Numbered from the stretch's first letter, positions 52,001 to 64,000 are shown. The stretch: 64,000 nt of DNA from Nakaseomyces glabratus (GCF_010111755.1 NC_088961.1:1178001-1242000), one strand, 5' to 3'. The notes: generated by a model from the letters alone, not told the origin. Translations and numbers: made by a program.

Positions 52001-55000
52001 TACGAGCTAACAAGAACAGTAGCATAATATGGTAACGAAGAGCTACAGAAGTGCCAAATGTACGGATGAGTATCTGAGATTTAGGGGAAAATTCCAGGTA
52101 TCCTGAGTAAATACTGTACAACAAAGTATCTTTCATTATATACACTGCACAAGTCCTAGACAATTTTTTAAATTTTCCAGATTTTTATAAAATGCTAGTA
52201 GAGGACCATGGCAGACTGTTTTGGCTTCCCGGGTTGGTTCACAAACCGTTCAGTCAGAGAAATACGTAGCAGAATTTTAAAATAAAAGGGGAATTGCTGT
52301 AGAGAATACATGGTAGCACTGACATGTAGAAATGTTGGTACACATAGGAACTGCCAATCTTTCTCTGCACAATATCTGTGTGAAAGGGAAGAAAATTACA
52401 CAAATTAGCCTTTCCTGAATAGGAAAGGAGACGTTTCCCGAACAACTATGTATAGGAAAAAGGCTCAGTAGCCAATGCACGGCTGATAACAAGATGGCTC
52501 TTCTCCTGGAGTGGAGTACAAAACGGTGCACATCTCATTGGGTTCTAGAATAGGAACGCAGTAAGGCTTGTACAAGAGATCTTTTTCAATAATGATTTGC
52601 ATAAAATACAAGACTGGCTCACTATTTTTTCCTGGTAGCTTAAGGTATATCCGTAGAATGAAATATGTACTTGATGAACATAATGTCTATACGCACTGAA
52701 TGCGCGTACAACTTCTACAGAAGAAATTGCAGCTTAATGGCTAAAGTGCTGCCAAACAGGAAATAAGGAAAATTGATCTAAACTCGGCTTTTGGAATGAA
52801 GGAAGTCTTAATCTTGAGTCATTTTGTTACTTACCTTTTCATTTGCTATATTTCCACTTGAAATTCGGTATTATGTTTGAGGGGGTAATGACTTTGTCAA
52901 TCTTTTCTTTTACTGCTTAAAAGAAAATATACTAATAAGGCATTAATTCGTATAGATGATTATCCCTCAGTATTACCTGTAGAACACTTTCAAAAATGTT
53001 GTCATAGCTTTTAGTAGAGCTTCAAAACAGCATTTTGCTGGCACTTTCTCTACTTTTAATTGCTAAGAGAAATAAAAACTGTGGCGCTAATTTATTCGTT
53101 CTCTATATGTAGGTAGAGACAAGCCAGAGAATCGCTAAATTATGAAAGTCATGTTTTTGAACAATGGGAAGTAAGACTTCATTTTTCTTTTTAATGATTC
53201 AGCTATATGTCAGTTCGAACTATCAAATTAATCTTATTCATTTTCTTATTCCTTGTCCTCTTTTTATTTTTCCGCTTTTGCTTCTTCTATATCTTCAAGA
53301 ACATTTCGCCTATGACAAATTTCAAGAGGTAAATAACAAAATCTGCTTAGAATATATCAACTACAAGTAAATGGTTTATTTTATCGTAAATAATATTATA
53401 TCGGAGCTCGAATTACAATACAAGGTAAATCCTTTCCTCACGAGCAAGAACATTTTACTCACAATTATTCTAATCCGAAACCGTTGCCGCATATGTAGCA
53501 TGGATGAGCTTTGTACTCCATATAATTCATAACTTTCCCGAATTATTATGAATAATGCCTTCCTAAAAGAAAAAAAGCCAAGCTGATGGATAAACTCTAA
53601 ATAAAAAAATAATAGCCCAGTGAAACACATTTTTAAATCAATAAATAATAGTAGCCTGTACGGACTAATGGACAATATTTGATCAGTTATGTTCCAAGTA
53701 CTTCCTTATTAAAACCTTTTTGAAGTATATTCTAGTACTTGTAAAGTACTAACTAAATATTGCGTAAAGGAATTATTCTATAGTACAGCTGTTATGAAAA
53801 ACTATAAAGGCTCCCTTGAAACGTAAAAATCGTTATCATTGAAGTAGTAAGGATAATTTTGGTAAATCATTTCTGTAAAGGTAGATGAGATACTTTTAAT
53901 AATTATACAAGAAAATTCCAGAACTATTATGACACTATTGGTCAGACTAAGAACTTATATCATGTTTTAGAACTGCTGGTAAATTTAGATGGGCTTGGGA
54001 TGAGCCTCCTGAAGACACACAAGACGAATTTCGACTACCAACTACCAACTATCGTAGTAAGAATTATATAAACCTACTAAGAATGGACACCCGGATTTTG
54101 TTTCAACCGTCCATATTACTGTATTGTGGAAACAGTATCGATAGTTCTTTTGGAAAAGCAGGATAAATATTAGGATGAAGCTGTTTTCTTTAATACAATG
54201 TCTTGCAGAAGTAATAAACACTTTCAACAGTTTCTATATATCAGTGTTTGAGAACAATTGAACTGCAACCAAGAACCACCTCCATTTACATTTCGAATAC
54301 AATTTCCGGTCTTTGCTAAGTCTAATTATTAGTTTTGGTAGAAACGGTTCAATTATTTCAATATGATATAATTCTTACTTCTGATGTGTAAGAATAACTG
54401 TAAAGGAATAGTTATTCAGTATAAATCTTAGTACAGTAAATGGTTACAATGGTTACATTGAATTCTTATTAATTAGAAAATGTTTGGACATATTTTATAA
54501 CATTAATGGTCCAGGTCGGGATTAAGATAAACAAAACCGCTTTAATTGTTGAGTGCCTAGTAGAGCATGGAGTAAAGTATGAGCATAGATTATCTACGCT
54601 ATTGACTATAGCACCTACTATATTATTGGTTGTATTCATCTATGTAGTTTAACTTTGTATGAAGATCTAGTTTGCGTTGATGTCGTAATTTCAGTAAATG
54701 TTTCGAAAGCTACGTTAAACCTATTGCTTTAAAGATTGCGTACGGAAATGATTATATAAATATGCTTTTTCTTCTATTGGAGACACGATAGCTCTACGTA
54801 TTTGTTATACACACTCTACGCAAGCAATATTTCAAAACCTTTCAAATGTCTCAATATCAGGGCAACATTAAATTTAAACAGTACTAAGTTGCTGCATGCA
54901 ATCATAGAGAGTTGGAAAATCATGAAAATCGAGATTCGAGTAAATTGAGAATCCTATCATTCACGAATGTCCAAAGAAAGCTATGCAGCCATTCGTTCTT

Positions 55001-58000
55001 CAAAATCCCCGTGATAATCACCGAAGAAATGTTTCCGAGTTAGCGAGAGAAAATGCAGAGGAGAACTACCCATAATAATTCCTGCACAACTCAGGTTTGA
55101 GAAGAAGTACTGAAATATAACTTTCCTAATTGGTCACTTTAACGTTTTTAAAACATAATCACTCCTAATGTAATACAGTTCTTGTGTTGCTTTCTTTCAA
55201 AACACATTTTATTTGAAACATGACTGTCCATACTGCAAATTCAGCTTCCTAATTCATCAGCTGGGCTAAATCTAGTAAGTTCATCAAAAAGGCAGCAACC
55301 CAGATTCCAATTATCGAATCTGGATTATGAAATGAAAAGTATACACCTGTCTACTAAGAATAAGAAGATCCCACAAGTTTCTTTAAAATATGTACATTTT
55401 TGTTATTAAATTGCTGTTGCTGGTATTATTGTAACATGTTGCTTACTTGTTATGATCACTGGTGGATGAAAAGAATGATGTCTTGACTTTTTTATAACAA
55501 CAGTAAATCAATGCTAATAACACATATCCAAAATATTAAAATCCTCTAAAATAGGAACCCAACAAATCCTACGATCACCCCAATTAGTGTGTAGATTTGC
55601 TATTAGGTAGTAATTATGAAGAGCATATAAAAATGAATACTTATTTGAAAAGGCGTAATATAATCACTGTGTTAAGGTTGTTATTGATTGAACGTGTCAT
55701 TTACAGTTCTCTATATGAAACGTCTTTTTCACGTGTCATACTTTTGAATTGGAAGGCTTCCTGGCAAGTCTAGTATCGTCCATTTAAAAACAGAACCTTC
55801 TGTATGTAGTTATTAGAAAAGGTTTAACGAACTGCTATAATCTGAGACAAATAAAAATCTATAAGGTTTCTTACACGCTATATGCAATAGGAGATATATT
55901 TCAGCAAACATAGGATTATATACCTCTGACTTATCATTCACAAGTTGACTTTGATGTAAAGTACTAGGTACCAGATTTATTTTATTGTATTATGAATGTC
56001 ACTACATAATCGATTTCAAAATTTATACGGTAGCACATATTTCTAATGAAGTACAAGTGCTATCTATACCAATATTCTTCAAGGAAAACATGAAAAATTT
56101 ATTGACAGAGTAACATTTCTACAAAAATGCTACTTCTAAACTTTATAATTTCTGGAAATGTAAAATTCCCTCAAGAATTTCTTATTGCAAATTGTAAGGC
56201 TTTCATTACCTGTGTGAGTTTTGACCTATATTACCTTGGTAAAGATAGCCAGCGGGCCAATTGCTGGTCCTTTCGGTCAGGGAAATCATTTAAACGATTA
56301 AACCTTTTTGAGCTTTCATAAAAGGAAATCTTCTGACTGACTGAATTACAAAAAATTTGCTGAAATTTTATTTGTTACCTTAACAACCTTTTTAAAAAAT
56401 ACAACATTTCACAATTTTTCTGGCTTTTGAATGGCTTCATATGACAATATAAAAAAAGAATTTCCTAATTGGTATGTATTACAACTGATTTTAAACAACA
56501 AAGATCGAGGTTGTCCATATATATTCAGAAATTTATTTATGACGTAGCATAAAGAATTGATTGTAGTCTACTAAAAAATTGTAATATGATATGAATTGGG
56601 AGATAAGTGATAGAAATAGCTGTTGCTTTGAGATTTCCCACAACAAGATTCAATGAAAATACTACTCTATGTGATAAGGATGTTATGTATACAACGCTTT
56701 ATAGTAATAAAATCGGTACAAAAAATTGGTGCCCATTCGTTATATCCGTTGGGTACAAAGTAAATAAAAAATCCTGGTTTAGTTTTATTGCCGGAAATAT
56801 TTCCATGGATATGTCCTTACGTTAGGTAATATCATTCATTTTGTGTACATTTCACAATGGTAAATCCATACGTGCTTTCAAGACATAACATTCGTGGAGA
56901 AGTTTTACCCCTGTTTTTCATTATAATAGTAAAAGCCTCAGGGACAAGGTTTCTGCTATAAAACTTAATAAATGACAATCCCGTTATTAAGGACATCTCT
57001 ATTATGATAACACAGTTGGCCTGAGCGATTGTTTTGACCAATCGTGAAGTTTATTTTGGAGAGTGTTCTTAAACCTAAGAACTTGAGACTATCATTTTTG
57101 AAGAGCGATTGTAAGAAAATTATTGTAGCTTCTATAAAAATAACTTTTGACTAAAGTGCAATTCTCAACCATTGTCCAAGGCTCTAAAATAATGTAAGAC
57201 ACTAAAATGGCCTTCAATTCCAATTAGACAATGGAGAACCCACAAAATATGATAAAAATTAGGGGAATAATTAACAGAATAGAAATTCTGTAAATATTTG
57301 TCTAGCTTGGAATGGTGTTTTATCCGAGTTATAGAGCGCCTTCTAACATGTTACGATTGTTAGATAATATCTTCAATTTTAACCTATTTACATTTATCCA
57401 GTAAATTTTACTAATGCGGGGATTGCATTGTTAACCCCATATTTGTTTTCAAGAGACAATCCATAGGAAGGTATTATCAACAAACAATAATAAAATTTAC
57501 TTATGTTTTTGGACTAAAAGATCATTTTTCTATTGTTTAATTAGTTCATTCTTAAAAAAAGGAAGATTTGTCTTTGCACTAGTTCTTCTTACATGTCTCA
57601 AGCTTAGCTTAGACCCAGCTCTATACAATGATCGTTACTTGCAAAAAAAATACAAAATACCTCAACAGTTTCTGTACTGTTATTAGCTAGCATTCACCAT
57701 TAAATTGAGAGTTCGTAATTAACAAATATGTTATTTTTAGTTTTAGAATTATGAGATATTAGTAACTAATAATAAGACAATAACAATCGCAATGAAATAC
57801 CAACTCAGAACTGTGCTGCATTTCTTTGTAGCCAAATATTTCTTACAGTACAGAAAGAATGGAATCTAATAATAGTATAATCTATTGATTCTACCATTAT
57901 CAGAGCCACTCATCATAATAAAAATTTCCAACAAAAATGTCTGCGTCCGATAGATGAAACTATCGCTAATAAAAAGGGAAGCTGTAAGCAATTGCATAGC

Positions 58001-59420
58001 ATACCAACAAGGATGGCTATCAAATGTAATCGTATTCAAATCCTACTCGATAAACACAATGCCTATGCACATGAACCCTGCTCACCTTCGACTAAAATAG
58101 AGTCTTCTTCCACCCCCCCCCATTCGGGTGACTCAGCTTCACTTTCGCACAGACCAAGAGAACAATGGAGATTTACAAACTGCTCAAAAACCATTGAGAG
58201 CAGAAGAATACCTCTCACATATTACTGCCCTGCGGATTTCATGTACAACCAAACAACTTGCCCATTCAGGAATTGAACTCCCAGAAAGAACTGCATAACC
58301 ACATCCGTACCCGAAAAACTCGCTATGAAAGAACTTTCTCTCAGAAAATTCAGGGAGGAAACAAAATTCCTTAATGGAGAACAAAGCGACCTGTATTCTG
58401 CACAAGCGAGCACGCACAACCAAAAAAAAACTGGATGCTGCCCACAAATTGAATCTCACAATGGGAAGGGGGCTCTCACCCCCCCCATTGAAATTCAATT
58501 TTGGGAGCAAAGTTCATGATTTCTTCTATTTTATTTTTCGTTTTTCAGGGCGAACTGGTAATTTTGAGGAGACTGAGAATTGAACCCTGGAAAATTGAAT
58601 TACATCGTTTTAGGGCGTGAAGTGACGAGCGATAGTGAATCACATTCATGGATAGAATCACATTTAGATGTAGAAGTTCCACAAATGTGTACTTTGAAGG
58701 AACTTCATTTGTTTGATGATTTTTTGAATGACGCTTGCTCTTGAGGTATAAGCCTGTTAGATACGATAATTGTATGCTGATTTATACAAGGCTAGTACGC
58801 AATTACCTCAACTATTTATTACCTAGCACGAGCACTTTATAATTACGCAGCAGGGATTAAATTGAAGGTCTCTCTTTTTTTTTTTCCTTATAATTGGTTG
58901 GCAGGCCTTGGCACCTGTGCAATAGTATTCGGACCATTTTTTAAGATAATCACATCTGTAAGCATCTTGCATTATTGTTCTGATTCCAGGATATAAACGA
59001 AATACATCGGACATTCTAAGAAATACGCTAGAACTGATTTATAATATAATACTGCATAATTGGAGGGCTCCAGTTCAAGCTGAAAAACTAAACTCCACAA
59101 TATTTGTTGGTTTACAAAAATTTGACAAGCAGTGATCACTCTTATCCGGTATATCTACTCAGAGTTGATAGAGAGCAAGCAATAACTTTAATAGTGTCAT
59201 CAATTCTAATATACCAAATCGCAATTGGCAGACGTGACTTTCAGAACCAAAAATCTGAGAGAAGGTAATTGTAATATAATATTAGAAAAAGAAACCCAAC
59301 TATTCTTTTCGATCGAGTTTAGTATACACATTACTGAAGGACTAAGAGTCGCTGTGTCCTGAAAGAAACACAATAAAGACGCAATCTATTCTGACAATTA
59401 CAGGCAGTATTAAGAAAGCC
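49061..59420. other. Right gene desert between HAC1 and RIM15 (10.4 kb)
   Basis: AT-rich DNA with no open frame above about 110 codons on either strand and no recognisable family; many short frames begin at non-ATG codons. The left ~1-2 kb is presumably the HAC1 upstream region. The right ~1.4 kb (57990-59420) is upstream of RIM15 and includes a GC-richer patch with C9 and C8 tracts at 58113-58121 and 58479-58486. An 8-bp inverted repeat is at 55300-55323. No tRNA, snRNA or centromere signature was convincing. In S. cerevisiae only a dubious frame, YFL032W, lies between these genes. Confidence 0.65.
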
Positions 59421-62400
59421 ATGAATAGTATAAGTGACGACAGCTATGATAACGACGCAGAGATGGAAGACATAAATTCAACAAGAAATATGATAGGTAC
59501 GCCTACTGATACACTGCATCTATCACACAATAACTCTCCAGATAATGACACTAATTCACAATCTTCCTCAAATTATGAAAAATATTTACGACTTGCAACA
59601 GAAAATAATCAATGTATGATATTAGAATTGGAGCTCAACGGCAAAATACGATACATCACAAAACAACCATGGGAAAACATTGTGGGAACAAAGGTACCCG
59701 ATAATATAGAAGATTTAATAGAAGGAACTGATCAAGATAGACAAGTTTTCAAAGAAACCACAGACATGATGCTGATTAATGATAACACTAGCTACACTGT
59801 AACCTTTACAACTAAAAGTACAAAAACAGAAGGGGAATGGCAAGATTACAATGATAGTCAAGAAGGATTTATTATTTTGGAAGCATGCGGCATTTTAATC
59901 CATGATAGCAAAACAGAGTTGCCATCCCATACTATGTGGATCGTTAAACCATATCATCTCGACTGGCATGCTAATGAAATTGATAATATCTTACCAATCG
60001 AATTTATAAAGAAGCTTGGATTTGGTGCAACTATCTTTGCGGAGTACTTGAAAGGAGTTGAATATGATATGATATTAAATGAAAACGACTTACCTGTTCC
60101 ACGATTAGAACTATGCCGAGTTTGTGAATTATATGTGCCAGCATGGTGGTTAGAAACGCATTCCTATCTTTGTGTATGTGAACATAAAATTAGATCTGTA
60201 ATCCAATTACTACATGACAACTTAGAAGATAGATTAGAGATACTACAGAATTTTAAATCGAAATTTCAGGATGAAGATAAATCACAAAAAGAAGAAAAGG
60301 ATATAAGCTCTCTTGAACTTGAATATAACAGTGTTCCAATAAAAGGCACTAGATCGAGGGCTTTTTTTGAAACTATTATTGATGAACTTATTGATTTATG
60401 CAATGCGGCCATTAACATTAACCCAAGTGAGTATCATGAAACGACGGCAAATGAACTGACAGAACAGGACCAACAAAGATCTGACTCTGTATCTTGTAAG
60501 AATAATATTAATTTATTGTTACTACCTGGCGAAAAGATGATGAAAAATCAGAATGTCCATCAAGCAGAATTCACATACCAATTCTCACCCACTTCGAAAA
60601 CCAATATTGAGACTATCCAAAATTGGTCCCCAGATTTTGACTTAACTGCAGAGAACATTAAGGATGAAGGCCTCTCATTATTGGTAAATGAGACAATGGA
60701 TATTATAAAGAAAAAGGTTGATGCTATAATGAGATTAGATAATGCCATGACTTATAACTTAAGAATAAAAAATGAGGTTAATAGTTATGTTCTACAGAGC
60801 GTTAAAGAGCAAGTAGAAAATAACAAGCTAAAATTTAATCACTCATTGAATTTACCGCTACAAAATTCAGAATTTGCTACCAATACGGGACAGAATAGGT
60901 ATGATGCTGATCAAGAACAGGAAAGCTCACAAAACGAACTTTGTGATCAAATCATAAAGCCACAGCCTAGATTGTTTACTGCATCATATTTAACAAACAA
61001 TGAAATACCAATAACTAAGACTGATAATATTTCGGGAAGTAAAGATGATAATAGCAAGCTATTGAATAGATATGATAACGTTTACGAAAATGATCAGGTA
61101 TCACAGATTAATAGGAGTTCTGTATCAGAGATTATAGACTATCCTTCTGATCCCAATTTTCATCGGAGCATCAGATCTCGTTCTCTTACACCAAAGCAAA
61201 GGTTAGATTATTCTGCTGGTCCTGTTTCTAACATTTTACTTTCAGGTCAGAATACATCTACTCTGTCGAGCAGTTCTGGGACACAATCAGAATTAGTGAC
61301 CAAGAATAATACTCCAAATGAAGTCCTGAAAAACAATAATCAAAGCAGCACGCCACATTCAAACTCTAGTGGACCGGTGTTGCTACCAAAATTATCAACA
61401 AGCATTTCTCTTACTCCTAGGAGGGGCTCACCTTTACCTTCAACAGTGAACCATAACCTTAACAACTCTAGGTTATCAAACGGTGTTATACAGGGGGCAT
61501 CTACATCTTATAATAGATCACTGAACATGGAGAAATCACCAGTCATTTCTCCATTTTCAAATGAAAACTCCTATAATCAACATGAACATAATTCAATTAC
61601 TAACACACTACAAACAATAAATTCACCGACTTTCAACCACTCAAATTTATCAGTAAGTAACTCACATGTTAATTTAAGCAATTCTGTTTCCAGCAACCAG
61701 CCCTTGTCCCCTCTATTGCTAGCTACATCCCAGATGAAACCTCTGACTCCCAGCATAAAGGATTATGATATTATCAAACCGATTAGTAAGGGTGCTTACG
61801 GAAGTGTATACTTGGCTCGTAAAAAGCTAACCGGTGATTATTTTGCCATAAAAGTACTTCGCAAGTCTGATATGATTGCTAAAAATCAAGTAACCAACGT
61901 AAAGTCAGAGAGAGCGATTATGATGGTTCAGAGCGATAAACCTTACGTGGCAAGGTTATACGCAACGTTCCAAAATAAAGATAACTTATTTTTGGTTATG
62001 GAATATCTGCCTGGTGGTGATTTAGCAACATTGCTTAAGATGATGGGTTGCTTACCTGATGAATGGGTTAAACAGTACTTGTCAGAGATCATCATTGGGG
62101 TCGAAGATATGCATAATAATGGTATTATTCACCATGACCTTAAACCTGAGAATCTACTTATCGATGTGTCAGGGCATCTCAAACTGACTGATTTTGGTTT
62201 ATCCCGTGCAGGGCTGGTTAAGCGTCATAGGCATATTCCGAAGCCTATCTCATTAAGTAATGCTGATACTAGAAGCAATATTGATTCACATCCTACAAGC
62301 CATTTATCAACTCCTGAAATTATATCTTTAGACCACAGACCCTCTCTCAACTCTGCTGTAAAAAACCGTAAAAGGTCATCATTGAAACAAGATATCTTGG

Positions 62401-64000
62401 AGAACAATCTACAGGCAGTGCTGCTAACAAACGAATTTTCAGCCGGATCTGAACAGGAGCGTTTAAAAGAGAGATTTCAACGAAATAGCATGGACTATAC
62501 TCCTGAAACTTCTTCCATGAAACGCAGTGAATCTCAGCAGTCATTTTTAGACATATCTCGATCTAGTACTCCACCACCATATCAAAATATAACATCAACC
62601 CCTATGAAATTAAGAACAAATTCCATTACCTATGCTGAAAATAATTTCAATATAAACGAAGCCAGCAACTCTCCAAGTACAGATTTGATACTTTTCAATC
62701 CAGAGGATTCCAAACAGGACAAGAGGTTTTTTGGAACTCCAGACTATCTTGCACCAGAAACAATTGAAGGAACAGGTGAAGATAACCAATGTGATTGGTG
62801 GTCAGTGGGATGTATATTGTTTGAGATGGTTTTTGGATACCCACCATTCCATGCTGAGACACCGGATCAGGTGTTTAGAAACATTTTAGAAGGAAAAATT
62901 GATTGGCCGATATTTGATTCCATAGAGGAAGAACGGGAATACATTTCTCCGGAGGCGAAGGACCTTATAATGAAGTTTTTAATTACTGATCCACATAAAA
63001 GGTTGGGATACAATGGTACAGAAGAGATAAAAAACCATCCATATTTTAAGGATGTTAAATGGGATCATGTCTATGATGAAACAGCATCTTACGTTCCAAA
63101 TATTGAAGACCCAGAAGATACTGACTATTTTGATCTCCGTGGAGCTACTCTGCAAGACTTTGGAGATGACAACGATGAAGATGCTGTATTAGAATCCGAC
63201 GGTGATGCTATAGATATTGGGCAGAACCCTAATAAATTTAGCTCCCATAAATTAAGTGTGGGATCTGTGCTGGAATCTGTTTCTGTAAGCAATAAGCCAG
63301 CTCATTCAGGGCCAATGCTGTCACCTTCTATCCCAAGTCATCTAAGAGATAATTCAAAGCGAACTGGAAAACTTAATGATAAACAAACTGAATTTGGCTC
63401 ATTTTATTTTAGAAACCTTTCTGCTCTGGATAAGGCAAATAAAGATGCGATAAATAGATTAAAGAGTGAACACTTAACTGAATCTAAAGGGAGGCACCGA
63501 AGAACATCTTCGAGTTCATTGGTAGGTTACATTTCAGACAGCTCATCTAAAATGAGGGTGTCTAAATTGGGGGGGATTGCTACTCCACCAGTTGGATTTG
63601 TTATAAATAAAGCCAATAAACATGATACTTTAGGGTTAAGATCTTATTCACCCGAAAGAAGTATTAGCTTGGAAGCAACACCTTCCTCCCATTTCAACCA
63701 TTCTTCCGAATCTGGAAAGGATTCAAACTCAATACATCATGGTAATATGGGAAGTGACCTTGACTCACCTTCGGGTCTAAAGTTTAAGTCTCCTCTCTCT
63801 CCTTCTACACCTTATTCTAGTTTGAATACGGCACAAACAACGCCCAATACAGCCAAATTTAACAGATCAAGACTACTTTCTCATCCCAACTCTCAAAGAA
63901 CGGTTAGTACACACCGTACAGACTCAGGTGATCTATCTAATGAAGAAGCTGAAAGGCTGCATGCGGTATATCGGGTTAATTCACTGAAATATAGGAGAAA
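59421..64000 (+). CDS. RIM15: Greatwall-family protein kinase Rim15 (5' part, runs off the window)
   Basis: The first ~1,526 codons of an expected ~1,770; the frame is open to the window edge with no stop or frameshift. Rim15 integrates TORC1, PKA and Pho85 signals to drive entry into quiescence, through the endosulfines Igo1/2. Order of parts: a PAS-like region (~60-210); a CRVC...CVC zinc-binding motif starting at Cys232 (CRVCELYVPAWWLETHSYLC); a kinase domain from ~781 (DYDIIKPISKGAYGSVYLAR, Lys811); HHDLKPEN with Asp906; DFGLS at ~924; a long activation-segment insert of ~180 residues; GTPDYLAPET at ~1105. Such a split kinase domain is diagnostic of Rim15/Greatwall. The C-terminal receiver-like domain lies outside the window. 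The start is the ATG at 59421. Position equals YFL033C. Confidence 0.97.
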   Translation, partial: MNSISDDSYDNDAEMEDINSTRNMIGTPTDTLHLSHNNSPDNDTNSQSSSNYEKYLRLATENNQCMILELELNGKIRYITKQPWENIVGTKVPDNIEDLIEGTDQDRQVFKETTDMMLINDNTSYTVTFTTKSTKTEGEWQDYNDSQEGFIILEACGILIHDSKTELPSHTMWIVKPYHLDWHANEIDNILPIEFIKKLGFGATIFAEYLKGVEYDMILNENDLPVPRLELCRVCELYVPAWWLETHSYLCVCEHKIRSVIQLLHDNLEDRLEILQNFKSKFQDEDKSQKEEKDISSLELEYNSVPIKGTRSRAFFETIIDELIDLCNAAININPSEYHETTANELTEQDQQRSDSVSCKNNINLLLLPGEKMMKNQNVHQAEFTYQFSPTSKTNIETIQNWSPDFDLTAENIKDEGLSLLVNETMDIIKKKVDAIMRLDNAMTYNLRIKNEVNSYVLQSVKEQVENNKLKFNHSLNLPLQNSEFATNTGQNRYDADQEQESSQNELCDQIIKPQPRLFTASYLTNNEIPITKTDNISGSKDDNSKLLNRYDNVYENDQVSQINRSSVSEIIDYPSDPNFHRSIRSRSLTPKQRLDYSAGPVSNILLSGQNTSTLSSSSGTQSELVTKNNTPNEVLKNNNQSSTPHSNSSGPVLLPKLSTSISLTPRRGSPLPSTVNHNLNNSRLSNGVIQGASTSYNRSLNMEKSPVISPFSNENSYNQHEHNSITNTLQTINSPTFNHSNLSVSNSHVNLSNSVSSNQPLSPLLLATSQMKPLTPSIKDYDIIKPISKGAYGSVYLARKKLTGDYFAIKVLRKSDMIAKNQVTNVKSERAIMMVQSDKPYVARLYATFQNKDNLFLVMEYLPGGDLATLLKMMGCLPDEWVKQYLSEIIIGVEDMHNNGIIHHDLKPENLLIDVSGHLKLTDFGLSRAGLVKRHRHIPKPISLSNADTRSNIDSHPTSHLSTPEIISLDHRPSLNSAVKNRKRSSLKQDILENNLQAVLLTNEFSAGSEQERLKERFQRNSMDYTPETSSMKRSESQQSFLDISRSSTPPPYQNITSTPMKLRTNSITYAENNFNINEASNSPSTDLILFNPEDSKQDKRFFGTPDYLAPETIEGTGEDNQCDWWSVGCILFEMVFGYPPFHAETPDQVFRNILEGKIDWPIFDSIEEEREYISPEAKDLIMKFLITDPHKRLGYNGTEEIKNHPYFKDVKWDHVYDETASYVPNIEDPEDTDYFDLRGATLQDFGDDNDEDAVLESDGDAIDIGQNPNKFSSHKLSVGSVLESVSVSNKPAHSGPMLSPSIPSHLRDNSKRTGKLNDKQTEFGSFYFRNLSALDKANKDAINRLKSEHLTESKGRHRRTSSSSLVGYISDSSSKMRVSKLGGIATPPVGFVINKANKHDTLGLRSYSPERSISLEATPSSHFNHSSESGKDSNSIHHGNMGSDLDSPSGLKFKSPLSPSTPYSSLNTAQTTPNTAKFNRSRLLSHPNSQRTVSTHRTDSGDLSNEEAERLHAVYRVNSLKYRR

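Noticed and set aside
57386..57396. Exact match to the S. cerevisiae origin consensus WTTTAYRTTTW (another at 4433-4443)
   Set aside because: Exact matches are common by chance in AT-rich DNA, and no B-element context could be judged. Both lie in the deserts, so ORC mapping could still change this.
58561..58600. Minus-strand GGGTTCAATTC resembling a tRNA T-arm
   Set aside because: The bases on either side do not pair to form a T-stem, and no A box or acceptor stem is present.

Overview
The window reads as nuclear DNA of a budding yeast of the family Saccharomycetaceae. Every confident gene has a clear Saccharomyces cerevisiae counterpart, coding regions are intron-poor, and STE2, MMS4, IML3, CAK1 and RIM15 are yeast-specific or yeast-diverged families. 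The DNA is AT-rich. I cannot name the species. The mix of S. cerevisiae chromosome II and XVI neighbours and the long intergenic regions would fit an early-branching post-genome-duplication lineage such as Vanderwaltozyma or Tetrapisispora; this is inference.

Layout: (1) 1-7937 has no recognisable gene; its last ~1.4 kb looks like an oxygen- and sterol-responsive promoter for HEM13 (7938-8921). (2) 9737-29743 is a block collinear with S. cerevisiae YBR098W-YBR110W: MMS4, FES1, EXO84, SIF2, YMC2, VID24/GID4, PHO88, IML3, AIM3, ALG1. ARO7 (YPR060C in S. cerevisiae) sits inside it, and CMD1 is missing between AIM3 and ALG1. (3) 31550-64000 is collinear with the left arm of S. cerevisiae chromosome VI (YFL024C-YFL033C): EPL1, BST1, STE2, GYP8, CAF16, CAK1, AGX1, HAC1 and the first ~1,526 codons of RIM15, which runs off the right edge. 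A second gene desert of ~10.4 kb separates HAC1 from RIM15.

The strongest non-obvious result is in HAC1. The conceptual ORF is only the unspliced form. Two Ire1-type hairpins with 7-nt CNG|ANGN loops bracket a 379-nt non-spliceosomal intron (47739-48117). Joining them gives a 338-residue Hac1 whose tail resembles the spliced S. cerevisiae tail. FES1 shows a second RNA-level switch: a GTATGT donor overlaps its last codons, with a TATTAAC branch site and a TAG acceptor downstream, as expected for the alternative Fes1S/Fes1L splicing known in S. cerevisiae. FES1 also has a perfect three-unit heat-shock element.

Other regulatory sites are a perfect inverted pair of Rox1 sites plus two TCGTATA sterol elements upstream of HEM13, and an alpha2/Mcm1-type operator upstream of STE2. 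Working themes are heme synthesis (HEM13), the protein-folding stress response (FES1, HAC1), secretion and the ER (EXO84, PHO88, ALG1, BST1, GYP8), mating (STE2), cell cycle and nutrient kinases (CAK1, RIM15), chromatin (EPL1, SIF2), genome stability (MMS4, IML3) and metabolism (ARO7, AGX1, YMC2, VID24). I found no tRNA, rRNA, CRISPR, intact transposon or convincing point centromere.
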